A DNA stretch of 64,000 bases. Source: Propionivibrio hellwigii. GTDB lineage: Bacteria > Pseudomonadota > Gammaproteobacteria > Burkholderiales > Rhodocyclaceae. Below are positions 10,000 to 18,854 of the stretch, in pieces. The notes below the pieces were generated by a model that had not been told where the DNA came from, made no database searches, and saw nothing but the letters and a program-made list of their open reading frames with translations. Both the position numbers and the translations under genes were made by a program. Each line of letters opens with the position of its first letter. The first letter of the stretch is position 1. The DNA is taken from assembly GCF_041770905.1 (NCBI RefSeq), contig NZ_JBEUWX010000002.1, positions 1 through 64,000 on the forward strand. Direction: 5' to 3'.

Positions 10000-10078
10000 T
10001 TTTGTGTGTATATAATTACGGTCATGGATAGCACGTTGTTATCCGCCGACGCCTCCGGTAGCAGGCAGGAGATTACAA
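9970..10078 (+). promoter_or_regulatory. Perfect sigma70 promoter and leader, copy 2
   Basis: TTGACA at 9989-9994 and TATAAT at 10011-10016, again 16 bases apart, lie in a near-identical copy of the 9206-9315 block. The first leader hairpin keeps its stem while its loop differs (ACGTT instead of ACATC). The second hairpin and AGGAG site are identical. The upstream part overlaps the end of the ribbon-helix-helix gene. Confidence 0.8.
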
Positions 10079-10420
10079 ATGAGCAATATCAAACTGACAG
10101 GCAGCCAAAAACAGATTGCGTGGGCACAAGACCTGCGCGAAAAAGCTGCGGCGAACATTGCAGTAATCACGGCAGAAATCGATAAATACCTCCAGCGCGA
10201 ATACGACGACGAGCCGGAAATGATGGAGGAAATCCGTCAGGCCGTGCGCGAATATTTGCAGGCATTCATGGACGAGGCGAGAGCTAGCGAGTGGATTGAC
10301 CGCAAAAGCAGCTACTTGTGCTTTAGCCAGGGTGGGCATGGAATTGTTGCTGGAACCCCGTTGGCAGAAAATGCCGGACTGAATATTCTCAACCAGGCGC
10401 GCCACGCATACCGCAAATAG
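10079..10420 (+). CDS. Hypothetical phage/ICE-type protein (113 aa)
   Basis: The product opens MSNIKLTGSQKQIAWAQDLR and has ASEWIDRKSSYLC in the middle. The TGsxKQIAWAxxIR...WID layout recurs in small uncharacterised proteins of phages and integrative elements; I recall no function for it. It is mostly helical and charged. It starts after AGGAG in the second promoter leader and shares the MSNI opening of the gene behind promoter copy 1, because the repeat runs a few codons into both genes. Confidence 0.6.
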   Translation: MSNIKLTGSQKQIAWAQDLREKAAANIAVITAEIDKYLQREYDDEPEMMEEIRQAVREYLQAFMDEARASEWIDRKSSYLCFSQGGHGIVAGTPLAENAGLNILNQARHAYRK

Positions 10421-10429
10421 GAGATAAAA

Positions 10430-10612
10430 ATGAGAAACGAGTACTGTATCGAGCAAAAAACCCAGTATCAGTGGGAGGACATTCCGGAGGGGGATTTTGC
10501 GAGCCTTGATGAGGCGCTGTCAGGGATGCGCGAGCTGGAGACCAATTTGGGTTGGCGCAACCTGCGCGTCAAATGCCCTGACGGGGAGATTGTTTATGGT
10601 CAATCATCCTAG
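10430..10612 (+). CDS. Hypothetical small protein (60 aa)
   Basis: Not recognised. It starts nine bases after the previous stop behind a GGAG site. The sequence opens MRNEYCIEQKTQYQWEDIPE and looks like a small alpha/beta fold. It overlaps the start of the next gene by 17 bases, so it belongs to the same transcript from promoter copy 2. No function can be proposed. Confidence 0.5.
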   Translation: MRNEYCIEQKTQYQWEDIPEGDFASLDEALSGMRELETNLGWRNLRVKCPDGEIVYGQSS

Positions 10613-10859
10613 GGTCAAGCGCCCTGTCGGCCGTCCATCCAACATGGACAAGTTCACAATTGACCGCAACGGCCCGTGGCGGCTCTATAACTCTCAGCCT
10701 CTCCCCCGTAACTGGGAGGTGTTGGGTACAGTAACCCGGGGCAAATATGACACGGGTGCCCTGGCCAGGACGCCCATTGGCGTATACGTCCAGATCAATG
10801 CCGGCGCCGTGCGGTCATTAGATGCCGCTGCGGTCGAGGCTGCGCTGGCGCATGAGTAA
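10596..10859 (+). CDS. Hypothetical protein with KRPVGRP arm (87 aa)
   Basis: ATG 10596 is chosen because GGGGAG lies just upstream inside the previous gene; a longer open frame to 10497 only shadows that gene. The protein opens MVNHPRVKRPVGRPSNMDKF. The KRPVGRP arm matches that of the ribbon-helix-helix protein at 9799, an AT-hook-like GRP that could contact DNA. The rest (NGPWRLYNSQPLPRNWEVLG) is a beta-rich domain I cannot name. Its stop overlaps the next start. Confidence 0.5.
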   Translation: MVNHPRVKRPVGRPSNMDKFTIDRNGPWRLYNSQPLPRNWEVLGTVTRGKYDTGALARTPIGVYVQINAGAVRSLDAAAVEAALAHE

Positions 10860-11373
10860 CTACATCAACCACGTCACACTGACGACCGGCCATTGCCGCC
10901 GGTCGCCGCGTGATGAGGTGAGCGACGAGACGTTGGCGCTCTTACATCCGTGGATGACGGCGGCGATCGAGAGCGGTAATCCGATGCCGTTACCCGTGCC
11001 CGCGCTCGCGCATTACAGTGCGCATGTGCTCCGTGATCGAGGTGTGATGGTTACGGTCTACGGCCCGTTGGGGCCTCACATCGCAGGGCAACCCTATCGC
11101 GGTGAGCGCCTCGCGCCGCTCGTGACGCTGGGGATTGCCCAGCGCTCGCGTGAGGCCGCGCCGCTATGGCGGATGATGGTTGATATGTTTGGCGCGGCGG
11201 AGGCGGTCAAAATGCCGTCTGTGCCCTGGTGCGCCGTCGCGCTGCATCCGACGCTGCCGATGTTTCTGGATGCAGTAGGCTGGCTGGGTGATTTTGAGCG
11301 CTGCGTTGCCTGGGCATGGATAACGCGCAACCCGGCGCTGGCGTCTGTGCCGCCGGGCGATGAGGCCAAATAA
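10852..11373 (+). CDS. Hypothetical phage protein (173 aa)
   Basis: The start ATG 10852 overlaps the previous gene by eight bases; an in-frame ATG at 10822 is less likely. The product opens MSNYINHVTLTTGHCRRSPR and contains VMVTVYGPLGPHIAGQPY. It looks soluble and globular and I recognise no family. It is the last gene before the prophage right end. Genes in this position in transposable phages are often host-interaction factors, which is only a suggestion. Confidence 0.5.
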   Translation: MSNYINHVTLTTGHCRRSPRDEVSDETLALLHPWMTAAIESGNPMPLPVPALAHYSAHVLRDRGVMVTVYGPLGPHIAGQPYRGERLAPLVTLGIAQRSREAAPLWRMMVDMFGAAEAVKMPSVPWCAVALHPTLPMFLDAVGWLGDFERCVAWAWITRNPALASVPPGDEAK

Positions 11374-11918
11374 CCGGGCAAAACAATGGCACGCTGACCT
11401 TTCGGTCAAGCGCGCCCCCTATTGTTGATACCTGGCTTTGCTCTTCTGGCAAAACCTCAAACCGGCCGCCCAACGCCTTTGACGAGTCCAGGCCGTATTG
11501 CTCGTCGGCGACCGCATTGCCTACCGCTGGCAGGTTGCGGATTAATGTCTAGACAGCTCACCCCTCCGGATGGGGCTTCTTTGCGTCGGTACCTGTGGTA
11601 TCAACAGGCGCTCCTCCGTCCCTAGACCGACATCGGACAGCGCAGGGCTTGCTCATGAGAGCGGGCGGATATGCCGCCAACCCCTTTATGCTGCGACCGT
11701 GTTGATATTGTACATAGAGAGCAGTCTAGATTACAGTAATTTTTTGAGTAATTCGGGTCAGTTAATCGTGGTGTTGTTTTTGCGCAAAACGGGTGTTTTT
11801 TAGAAGCATCTTTAGCGTTATTTAACGCGGCATGTTTTTTTGTCCAAAAATTCCACCGGCATCAAAATTTTTTGGATAAAAAACCCGCAGCCGTGGACAA
11901 AACGCGCGCTAACCTACA
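11374..11918. other. Gene-free right end of the prophage
   Basis: No convincing gene lies here. The stretch becomes AT-rich after 11700. It holds a small palindrome GCGTTA-TT-TAACGC near 11814 and a larger inverted repeat at 11835-11883. Host mdtA coding sense returns at about 11919, directly after AACCTACA. A TACA terminus would fit a Mu-like phage end, but the left end is outside the window. Confidence 0.5.
11835..11883. repeat. Inverted repeat near prophage right end
   Basis: TTTTTTTGTCCAAAAATT and AATTTTTTGGATAAAAAA are near-perfect reverse complements separated by about 13 bases. With T-rich flanks it could be a two-way terminator, or a recombinase-binding site close to the element end. 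Confidence 0.5.
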
Positions 11919-12420
11919 CGTGTTGCAAGGACAGCAGGGGGATTTTGCCTATATCGTCGATGCGGCGGATAAAACGGTGTCTGTCCGCCGGCTGAAAATC
12001 GGCGTCAGGACGAACGAAACGGTTTCGGTCGATGAAGGACTGACGGCGGGAGAGACGGTTGTCGTCGAAGGCGTCGACAGGCTGCGCGACGGCGCGAAAA
12101 TCACGCTGATTGCTGCGCATGCGGCTTCTGGCGCCGACCGACCAAGCGAATCCGCGGCCACACCGGCAACGCACGCAACCCGGAAAAAGGGCCGGCCTTC
12201 CGCAGATGCCCCCGAGAGCGCCAAGAATGCCACACAAAACACATCGGGGAATCCCCCGAAAAATGCCGCGGAAAACGCCCCGGCCACGGCGGCGGGAAAT
12301 TCCCCTGACAGCGTGCCGAAGCGTACGTCCGGTGCGGCGGCTGTGCCGGGAAGGCCGGATCGGCCCGGTGGTCTGGAGCGCGCCCGCTCAGGCGGCAGCG
12401 CCGCCGGCAGTCGTGAATGA
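11919..12420 (+). pseudogene. mdtA: C-terminal remnant of RND membrane-fusion protein MdtA
   Basis: From about 11919 the frame reads VLQGQQGDFAYIVDAADKTV and then TVVVEGVDRLRDGAKITLI. This is the last beta-barrel/membrane-proximal part of MdtA-type periplasmic adaptors, followed by an Ala/Pro/Asn-rich tail to TGA 12420. The N-terminal two thirds (signal, hairpin, lipoyl domain) are missing because phage DNA precedes it, so no working adaptor can be made from this locus. It lies 70 bases before mdtB, as in intact mdtABC operons. The other half is expected at the left end of the prophage. Confidence 0.8.
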
Positions 12421-12490
12421 CGGGGGCGGGCGTGCAGAAAATCCGGGTGAATCCACAGGGAATCACGGGGAATGAGAGGATAAAGCGGCG

Positions 12491-15400
12491 ATGAATCCCT
12501 CGCGCCAGTTCATCCTGCGGCCGGTGGCGACATCGCTGTTGATGTTTGCCATTTTGCTTGCCGGTTTGCTGGCTTATCGTTTTTTGCCGGTGTCCGCCCT
12601 GCCGGAAGTCGACTATCCGACGATTCAGGTGACGACGTTGTATCCGGGCGCCAGCCCCGATGTGACGACTTCGTCGATTACCGCGCCGCTTGAACGCCAG
12701 TTCGGCCAGATGCCCGGCCTCAAGCAGATGGCGTCGACGAGTTCCAGTGGCGCCTCGGTCATCACCCTGCAATTCACGCTCGATGTTAGCCTTGACGTGG
12801 CCGAACAGCAGGTGCAGGCGGCGATCAACACAGCCAATCCCTTTCTGCCGACGGACCTGCCAATGCCGCCGATCTACAGCAAGGTCAATCCGGCCGATAC
12901 GCCAATCATGACGCTGGCGATTACCTCGGACGTCCTGCCTTTGCCGAAGGTCGCGGATTTCGTCGATACGCGGCTGGCGCAGAAACTGTCCCAGCTACCA
13001 GGCATCGGCCTCGTCAGCACGGCCGGCGGCCAGCGCCCTGCCGTGCGCATCCAGGCCAATCCCAAGGCGCTGGCGGCGAAGAAGCTCAATCTCGACGATC
13101 TGCGCACGGCCATCGCCAACGCCAACGTCAACTCGGCCAAGGGCAGTTTCGACGGGCCGGCGCGCGCTTCGACGCTCGATGCCAACGACCAGTTGCGCTC
13201 GGCGGCCGAATACCGGCAGCTGGTGATCGCCTGGCGCGACGGCGCACCAATCCGGCTGGCCGATGTCGCCGATGTCGCCGACGGGGCAGAAAACAATCGC
13301 CTGGCGGCATGGGCGGCCGTGAAAGGCGTGCAGAAACCGGCGATCATCCTCAACATCCAGCGCCAGCCGGGCGCCAACGTCATCGAAACCGTCGACCGCA
13401 TCAAGCGCCTGTTGCCGCAATTACAGGCGACGTTGCCGTCTTCGCTCGACGTGCACATCCTGACTGACCGGACGACGACGATCCGCGCTTCGATCGACGA
13501 CGTGCGCTTTGAACTGATGCTGGCGATCGCGCTCGTCGTAATGGTCATCTTCGTTTTTCTACGCAACGCGCCGGCGACGATCATCCCCAGCGTCGCGGTG
13601 CCGCTGTCACTGGTCGGTACCTTTGGCGTCATGTACCTGGCCGGTTTTTCGGTCAATAATCTGACGCTGATGTCGCTGACGATCGCCACCGGTTTCGTCG
13701 TCGACGACGCGATCGTCATGATCGAGAATATCGCCCGCTATGTCGAGCGGGGCGAGCCGCCGATGCAGGCGGCGCTCAAGGGCAGTGAGCAGATTGGCTT
13801 TACCATTATCTCGCTGACCCTCTCGCTCATTGCCGTGCTGATTCCGCTGCTCTTCATGAGCGAAGTCATCGGCCGGCTGTTTCGTGAGTTTGCCGTCACG
13901 CTGGCCGTGGCGATCCTGATTTCGGCCATTGTTTCGCTGACGTTGACGCCGATGATGTGCGCGCGCCTGCTGCGTGATGCGCCGGAAGCCGAGAAAAATG
14001 GGCTGTTTCGTAGAATCGGGGCGTTTTTCGACGCCGTCATCGCCCGTTACGACCGTATGCTGATTTGGGCGCTTGACCGCCAGGGATTGGTGTTGCTCAC
14101 AGCTTTTGTCACGCTGGCCTTGACCGTGTTGCTCTATGCCCTCATTCCCAAGGGTTTCTTCCCGGTGCAGGATACGGGCGTCATCCAGGGCATCAGCGAA
14201 GCGCCGCAGTCGATTTCGTTTTCCGCCATGGCCGCGCGGCAACAGGCGGTGGTCGATACGCTGATCGGCGATCCGGCGATTGAGAGCATTTCTTCGTTCA
14301 TCGGCGTCGATGGCGCCAATGCCACGCTCAACAACGGCCGCCTGCTCATCAATTTGAAGCCGAAAGGCGAGCGTGACGGCGATGTGAGCGCAATCATCCG
14401 CCGCCTGCAGGCACACCTGGAAAAGACCGCGGAACATGCCCAGGCGGGTATATCCCTGTTTATGCAGCCGGTCCAGGATCTGACCATCGAAAACCGCGTC
14501 AGCCGCACGCAGTACCAGTTTAGTCTCGAGGATGCTGACGCCGAAGAGTTGGCGGCATGGACGCCGAAATTATTAGCGCGCTTGCGCCAACTGCCCGAAT
14601 TGGCCGATGTCGCCAGCGACTTGCAGGCACAAGGCTTGCAGGCGTACATCGACATCGACCGGGCAAGCGCCAGCCGGCTCGGCATCAGCGTCGCCGCCAT
14701 CGACAGCGCGCTATACAGCGCCTTCGGGCAGCGGCTGGTGTCCACGATTTTTACGCAATCGAGCCTCTATCGCGTTGTGCTCGAGGTTAAGCCTGAATTC
14801 AAGTTAAATCCAGCGTCTCTCAACGAAATCTATCTGATCTCGACGGCGGGTGGCTCTCCCGTTTCCGTGCCGCTTTCAGCTATCGCCAGTATTTCGGAGC
14901 GCAAGATGCCGCTGGCGATCAGCCGCGTCGGCCAGTTTCCGGCAGCGACGATTTCCTTCAATCTCGCGCCCGGTGTCTCGCTGGGTGAGGCGGTTCAGGC
15001 GATTCAGACAGCGGAACGCGAACTTGGCCTGCCCGCCAGTGTTCAGACCAGCTTCCAAGGCGCGGCGCTCGCCTTCCAGTCCTCACTCGACCATTCATTG
15101 CTGCTCATTCTGGCTGCCGTTGTCGTCATGTACATCGTGCTCGGCGTGCTCTATGAAAGCTACATCCATCCGGTGACGATCCTGTCGACATTGCCTTCCG
15201 CCGGCGTTGGCGCGCTGCTGGCGCTGATGCTTTCCGGCACCGACATCGATATCGTCGCCATCATCGGCATCATTCTGCTGATCGGCATCGTCAAGAAGAA
15301 TGCCATCATGATGATCGACTTTGCGCTGGAGGCGGAGCGCATGCATGGCAAGTCGCCGCGCGAGGCCATTCACGAGGCGTGCCTACTGCGTTTCCGCCCA

Positions 15401-15628
15401 ATTTTGATGACGACGCTGGCCGCTTTGTTTGGCGCCTTGCCGCTGATGCTCGGCAACGGCGTCGGGTCCGAGCTGCGCCAGCCGCTGGGTTTGACGATGG
15501 TGGGCGGTTTGTTGCTCAGTCAGGTGCTGACGTTGTTTACGACGCCGGTGATCTATCTGGCCTTCGATCGGCTGGCGCGCGGCCTTGGGCGGCGGCTGCA
15601 CAGCCGCTTCGGGCCGGATGAAATGTAG
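12491..15628 (+). CDS. mdtB: RND multidrug efflux transporter MdtB
   Basis: The inner-membrane proton/drug antiporter subunit pairs with MdtC in a mixed trimer. At 1,045 residues it is full length, opening MNPSRQFILRPVATSLLMFA with the first membrane helix. The RND signature VVDDAIVMIENI with the paired aspartates lies at about residues 402-412 in helix 4. The second membrane half is also present (GIVKKNAIMMIDFALEAER). A GAGGA site lies upstream. It is 34 bases from mdtC on the same strand. The adaptor gene before it is cut by a prophage, so expression and use of this pump are uncertain. Confidence 0.9.
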   Translation: MNPSRQFILRPVATSLLMFAILLAGLLAYRFLPVSALPEVDYPTIQVTTLYPGASPDVTTSSITAPLERQFGQMPGLKQMASTSSSGASVITLQFTLDVSLDVAEQQVQAAINTANPFLPTDLPMPPIYSKVNPADTPIMTLAITSDVLPLPKVADFVDTRLAQKLSQLPGIGLVSTAGGQRPAVRIQANPKALAAKKLNLDDLRTAIANANVNSAKGSFDGPARASTLDANDQLRSAAEYRQLVIAWRDGAPIRLADVADVADGAENNRLAAWAAVKGVQKPAIILNIQRQPGANVIETVDRIKRLLPQLQATLPSSLDVHILTDRTTTIRASIDDVRFELMLAIALVVMVIFVFLRNAPATIIPSVAVPLSLVGTFGVMYLAGFSVNNLTLMSLTIATGFVVDDAIVMIENIARYVERGEPPMQAALKGSEQIGFTIISLTLSLIAVLIPLLFMSEVIGRLFREFAVTLAVAILISAIVSLTLTPMMCARLLRDAPEAEKNGLFRRIGAFFDAVIARYDRMLIWALDRQGLVLLTAFVTLALTVLLYALIPKGFFPVQDTGVIQGISEAPQSISFSAMAARQQAVVDTLIGDPAIESISSFIGVDGANATLNNGRLLINLKPKGERDGDVSAIIRRLQAHLEKTAEHAQAGISLFMQPVQDLTIENRVSRTQYQFSLEDADAEELAAWTPKLLARLRQLPELADVASDLQAQGLQAYIDIDRASASRLGISVAAIDSALYSAFGQRLVSTIFTQSSLYRVVLEVKPEFKLNPASLNEIYLISTAGGSPVSVPLSAIASISERKMPLAISRVGQFPAATISFNLAPGVSLGEAVQAIQTAERELGLPASVQTSFQGAALAFQSSLDHSLLLILAAVVVMYIVLGVLYESYIHPVTILSTLPSAGVGALLALMLSGTDIDIVAIIGIILLIGIVKKNAIMMIDFALEAERMHGKSPREAIHEACLLRFRPILMTTLAALFGALPLMLGNGVGSELRQPLGLTMVGGLLLSQVLTLFTTPVIYLAFDRLARGLGRRLHSRFGPDEM

Positions 15629-15661
15629 AACGGCGGCCAGCAAGGCATAGCGCGCAAAGGC

Positions 15662-18600
15662 ATGTTTATTTCCTCGACCTTTATCCGGCGACCGGTGGCG
15701 ACAACGCTGCTGACGGTCGGCATTGCCCTGTTCGGCATGCTGGCCTTTGGTCTTTTGCCGGTTTCTCCTTTGCCGCAGGTCGATTTTCCGACGATTTCGG
15801 TATCGGCTTCCTTGCCCGGCGCCAGCCCGGAAACGATGGCGGCGACAGTGGCGACGCCGCTCGAACGAATGCTGGGCGCGATCGCCGGCGTCAATGAAAT
15901 GACATCGAGCAGTTCGCTCGGCTCGACCCGCATTACGCTGCAATTCGATCTCGACCGCGACATCAATGGCGCGGCGCGCGATGTGCAGGCGGCGCTCAAT
16001 TCGGCGCGCACGCTGTTGCCGAGCGGCATGCCGGGCAACCCGACCTATCGCAAGGTCAATCCGGCCGATGCTCCCATCTTGATCATCGGCCTGACCTCGG
16101 CGTCGATGACGCGCGTCCAGATGTACGATGTGGCCTCGACCGTGCTGGCGCAGAAAATCGCGCAGGCGGATGGCGTTGGACAGGTTTCGGTCGGCGGCAG
16201 CTCGCTGCCGGCGGTGCGCGTGCAGCTCAACCCCGGCGCCTTGGCGCGCGCCGGAGTTGGCGTCGAGGAAGTTCGCGCGGCTATCGTTACAACCAATGTC
16301 AACCGTCCGAAAGGTTCACTGGAAGATGGCGAACGGCATTGGCAGATCCTCGCCAGTGATCAGGCGAAGAAAGCCGCCGACTATCTACCGCTGATCGTTT
16401 CCTGGCGAAATGGCGCGGCGGTGCGCCTGTCCGATGTGGCGACGGTGCGCGATGCCGAGCAGGACCGCTATAACATCGGGCTATTCGATGGCAAGCCGGC
16501 GGTGATGATGGTCGTTTTTCGCCAGCCGGGCGCCAATATCATCGAGACCGTCGATAGGATCAGGGCGCTGCTGCCAGGATTGCGCGCGTCGATTCCTGCC
16601 GCCATCGACCTTGATGTGGCCTATGACCGCACGCGCACTATCCGCGCTTCGCTGCGCGAGGTCGAGCAGACGCTCATAATTTCCGTCGCGCTGGTGATTG
16701 CCGTCGTTTTCATTTTCTTGCGCGACGGCCGGGCGGCGCTGGTTCCGATTGTCGCTGTGCCGGTGTCCCTGGTGGGAACCTTTGGTTTCATGTACCTGGC
16801 TGGATTCAGCCTCAATAATCTTTCGCTGATGGCGCTGACGATTGCCACAGGCTTTGTCGTCGACGATGCCGTCGTCGTACTGGAAAATATTTCCCGCCAT
16901 GTCGAGCGCGGCATGACGCCTTTTGCGGCGGCGCTGCAAGGGGCGCGGGAAGTCGGGTTCACAGTGCTGTCGATGAGCCTGTCGCTGATTGCTGTGTTCA
17001 TCCCGATTCTGCTCATGGAGGGCCTTGTCGGGCGGCTGTTCCGGGAATTTGCACTGACGCTCTCGGCGGCGATCCTGATCTCGCTGCTCGTTTCGCTGAC
17101 GACGACGCCGATGATGTGCGCCAGCCTGCTGCGCGCCCGCGCGGGCGAAAGTCGGCGGCAGGGCGAGGGCGCGATGCGGTCAATCCAGAGGGCACTCGGC
17201 CGCTGTTTTGATACCGTGCACGCGCATTACCAACGTTCGCTCGACTGGGCGCTGGCGCATGGCCCCTGGATGCTGCTGATCATGGGCGTTACGGTGGCGC
17301 TCAACGGTTATCTGTACTATGCCGTGCCCAAGGGGTTTTTCCCGCAGCAGGATACCGGCATGATCTCCGGCGGCATTCGGGCCGATGAAAGCATGTCTTT
17401 CCAGGTCTTGTCCGCCAAGTTGAGTGAAATTATGGGAATTCTTCGTCAGGATCCCGCCATCGATCATGTCGTCGGCTTTTTCGGCCGCCGGGAGAATTTC
17501 GTCGCCATGTCGCTCAAACCGCTTGCGGAGCGCGATGCTTCGGCAGCCCAGGTGATCGATCGCCTGCGCGGCAAGCTCGACCGCGTTCCGGGCGCACGTT
17601 TGTATTTGCGCGCTTCCCAGGATATTCGCATCGGCGGCCGCGGTTCCAGCGCGCAGTATCAATACACCTTGCAGGCCGACACGATCGAGACGCTGCGGGC
17701 CTGGGAACCGCGCGTCAGGCAGGCGTTGAGCAGACTGAAGAAATTGACGGACGTCAATACCGATCAGCAGGACAATGGGGTGCAGACGTCGCTCGTTATC
17801 GATCGTGACGCGCTGGCGCGGCTGGGATTGAGCCAGCGCGAGGTCAACGCCACGCTCAACGATCTGTTCGGCCAGCGGCAGATATCAACCATCTACCATC
17901 CGCTCAACCAGTATCGCGTGGTTATGGAGGCCATGCCAGAATACACGCAGGGTCCGGAAAATCTAAAGAACGTCTATTTCATCGGGACGAGGGAAGACGG
18001 CAAGTCAGCGCAGATTCCGCTGTCTGCCTTTGCGCGCTGGGAGACGACGCCTGTGCCGCTGTCGGTGCATCATCAGGGACAGTTCGCCGCGTCGACGATC
18101 TCCTTCAATTTACCGCCCGGCGGGTCGCTGTCGCAGGCAACTGCGGCCATCGAACAGGCCATGCGGCAGCTCGGCGCGCCGGCCTCGCTGGTGGGCAGTT
18201 TCCAGGGGTCAGCGAAAGTATTTCAGCGTTCGCTCGCCAATCAGCCGCTGCTCATTCTTGCGGCGCTGGTCGCCGTTTATATCGTCCTTGGCATACTTTA
18301 TGAAAGCCTCGTCCATCCGCTGACGATCCTGTCGACGCTGCCTTCGGCCGGCGTCGGCGCATTGCTGGCGCTGCTCGCTTTCCGTACCGAATTCAGCGTC
18401 ATTGCCTTGATTGGCGTCATCCTGCTGATCGGTATCGTCAAGAAAAACGGCATCATGATGATCGATTTTGCCATCCAGGCGGAGCGGCAGCGGGGGCTGG
18501 ATTCCCGCGCGGCGATCCGCGAAGCCTGCCTGCTGCGTTTCCGGCCGATCATGATGACGACGATGGCCGCGCTCTTTGGCGCGCTGCCGCTAATGCTCGG

Positions 18601-18802
18601 GCGCGGCGACGGCGCCGAGATGCGCCAGCCGCTGGGCATTTCTATCGTCGGCGGCCTGTTGCTCAGCCAGTTGCTGACGCTGTATACGACGCCGGTGGTT
18701 TACCTTTATCTCGACCGCTGGCGGCTCTGGCGCGAGCGCCGGCGCGCGGCGCGCGGCGCAGCAAAGCGCGTGAAAACGGCGCGGGGCGGCGATGCGCCCT
18801 GA
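15662..18802 (+). CDS. mdtC: RND multidrug efflux transporter MdtC
   Basis: Second RND subunit of the MdtBC pump, 1,046 residues, opening MFISSTFIRRPVATTLLTVG. The helix-4 aspartate pair lies in VVDDAVVVLENISRHVERG near residue 400, and the second half repeats GIVKKNGIMMIDFAIQAER. It follows mdtB closely and is plainly a paralogue. The outer-membrane gene comes next with only a short gap. No defects are seen. In Escherichia coli the MdtB2C trimer exports bile salts and novobiocin; substrates here are unknown. Confidence 0.9.
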   Translation: MFISSTFIRRPVATTLLTVGIALFGMLAFGLLPVSPLPQVDFPTISVSASLPGASPETMAATVATPLERMLGAIAGVNEMTSSSSLGSTRITLQFDLDRDINGAARDVQAALNSARTLLPSGMPGNPTYRKVNPADAPILIIGLTSASMTRVQMYDVASTVLAQKIAQADGVGQVSVGGSSLPAVRVQLNPGALARAGVGVEEVRAAIVTTNVNRPKGSLEDGERHWQILASDQAKKAADYLPLIVSWRNGAAVRLSDVATVRDAEQDRYNIGLFDGKPAVMMVVFRQPGANIIETVDRIRALLPGLRASIPAAIDLDVAYDRTRTIRASLREVEQTLIISVALVIAVVFIFLRDGRAALVPIVAVPVSLVGTFGFMYLAGFSLNNLSLMALTIATGFVVDDAVVVLENISRHVERGMTPFAAALQGAREVGFTVLSMSLSLIAVFIPILLMEGLVGRLFREFALTLSAAILISLLVSLTTTPMMCASLLRARAGESRRQGEGAMRSIQRALGRCFDTVHAHYQRSLDWALAHGPWMLLIMGVTVALNGYLYYAVPKGFFPQQDTGMISGGIRADESMSFQVLSAKLSEIMGILRQDPAIDHVVGFFGRRENFVAMSLKPLAERDASAAQVIDRLRGKLDRVPGARLYLRASQDIRIGGRGSSAQYQYTLQADTIETLRAWEPRVRQALSRLKKLTDVNTDQQDNGVQTSLVIDRDALARLGLSQREVNATLNDLFGQRQISTIYHPLNQYRVVMEAMPEYTQGPENLKNVYFIGTREDGKSAQIPLSAFARWETTPVPLSVHHQGQFAASTISFNLPPGGSLSQATAAIEQAMRQLGAPASLVGSFQGSAKVFQRSLANQPLLILAALVAVYIVLGILYESLVHPLTILSTLPSAGVGALLALLAFRTEFSVIALIGVILLIGIVKKNGIMMIDFAIQAERQRGLDSRAAIREACLLRFRPIMMTTMAALFGALPLMLGRGDGAEMRQPLGISIVGGLLLSQLLTLYTTPVVYLYLDRWRLWRERRRAARGAAKRVKTARGGDAP

Positions 18803-18854
18803 ATGCCTGAATGCGCCGAGAGTGTACCCCGATGAACCTGCGGAATTTCTCACG

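Noticed and set aside
13607..14437. 276-codon minus-strand frame in mdtB
   Set aside because: Lies wholly inside the RND transporter gene and reads as low-complexity His/Arg/Asp-rich shadow sequence.
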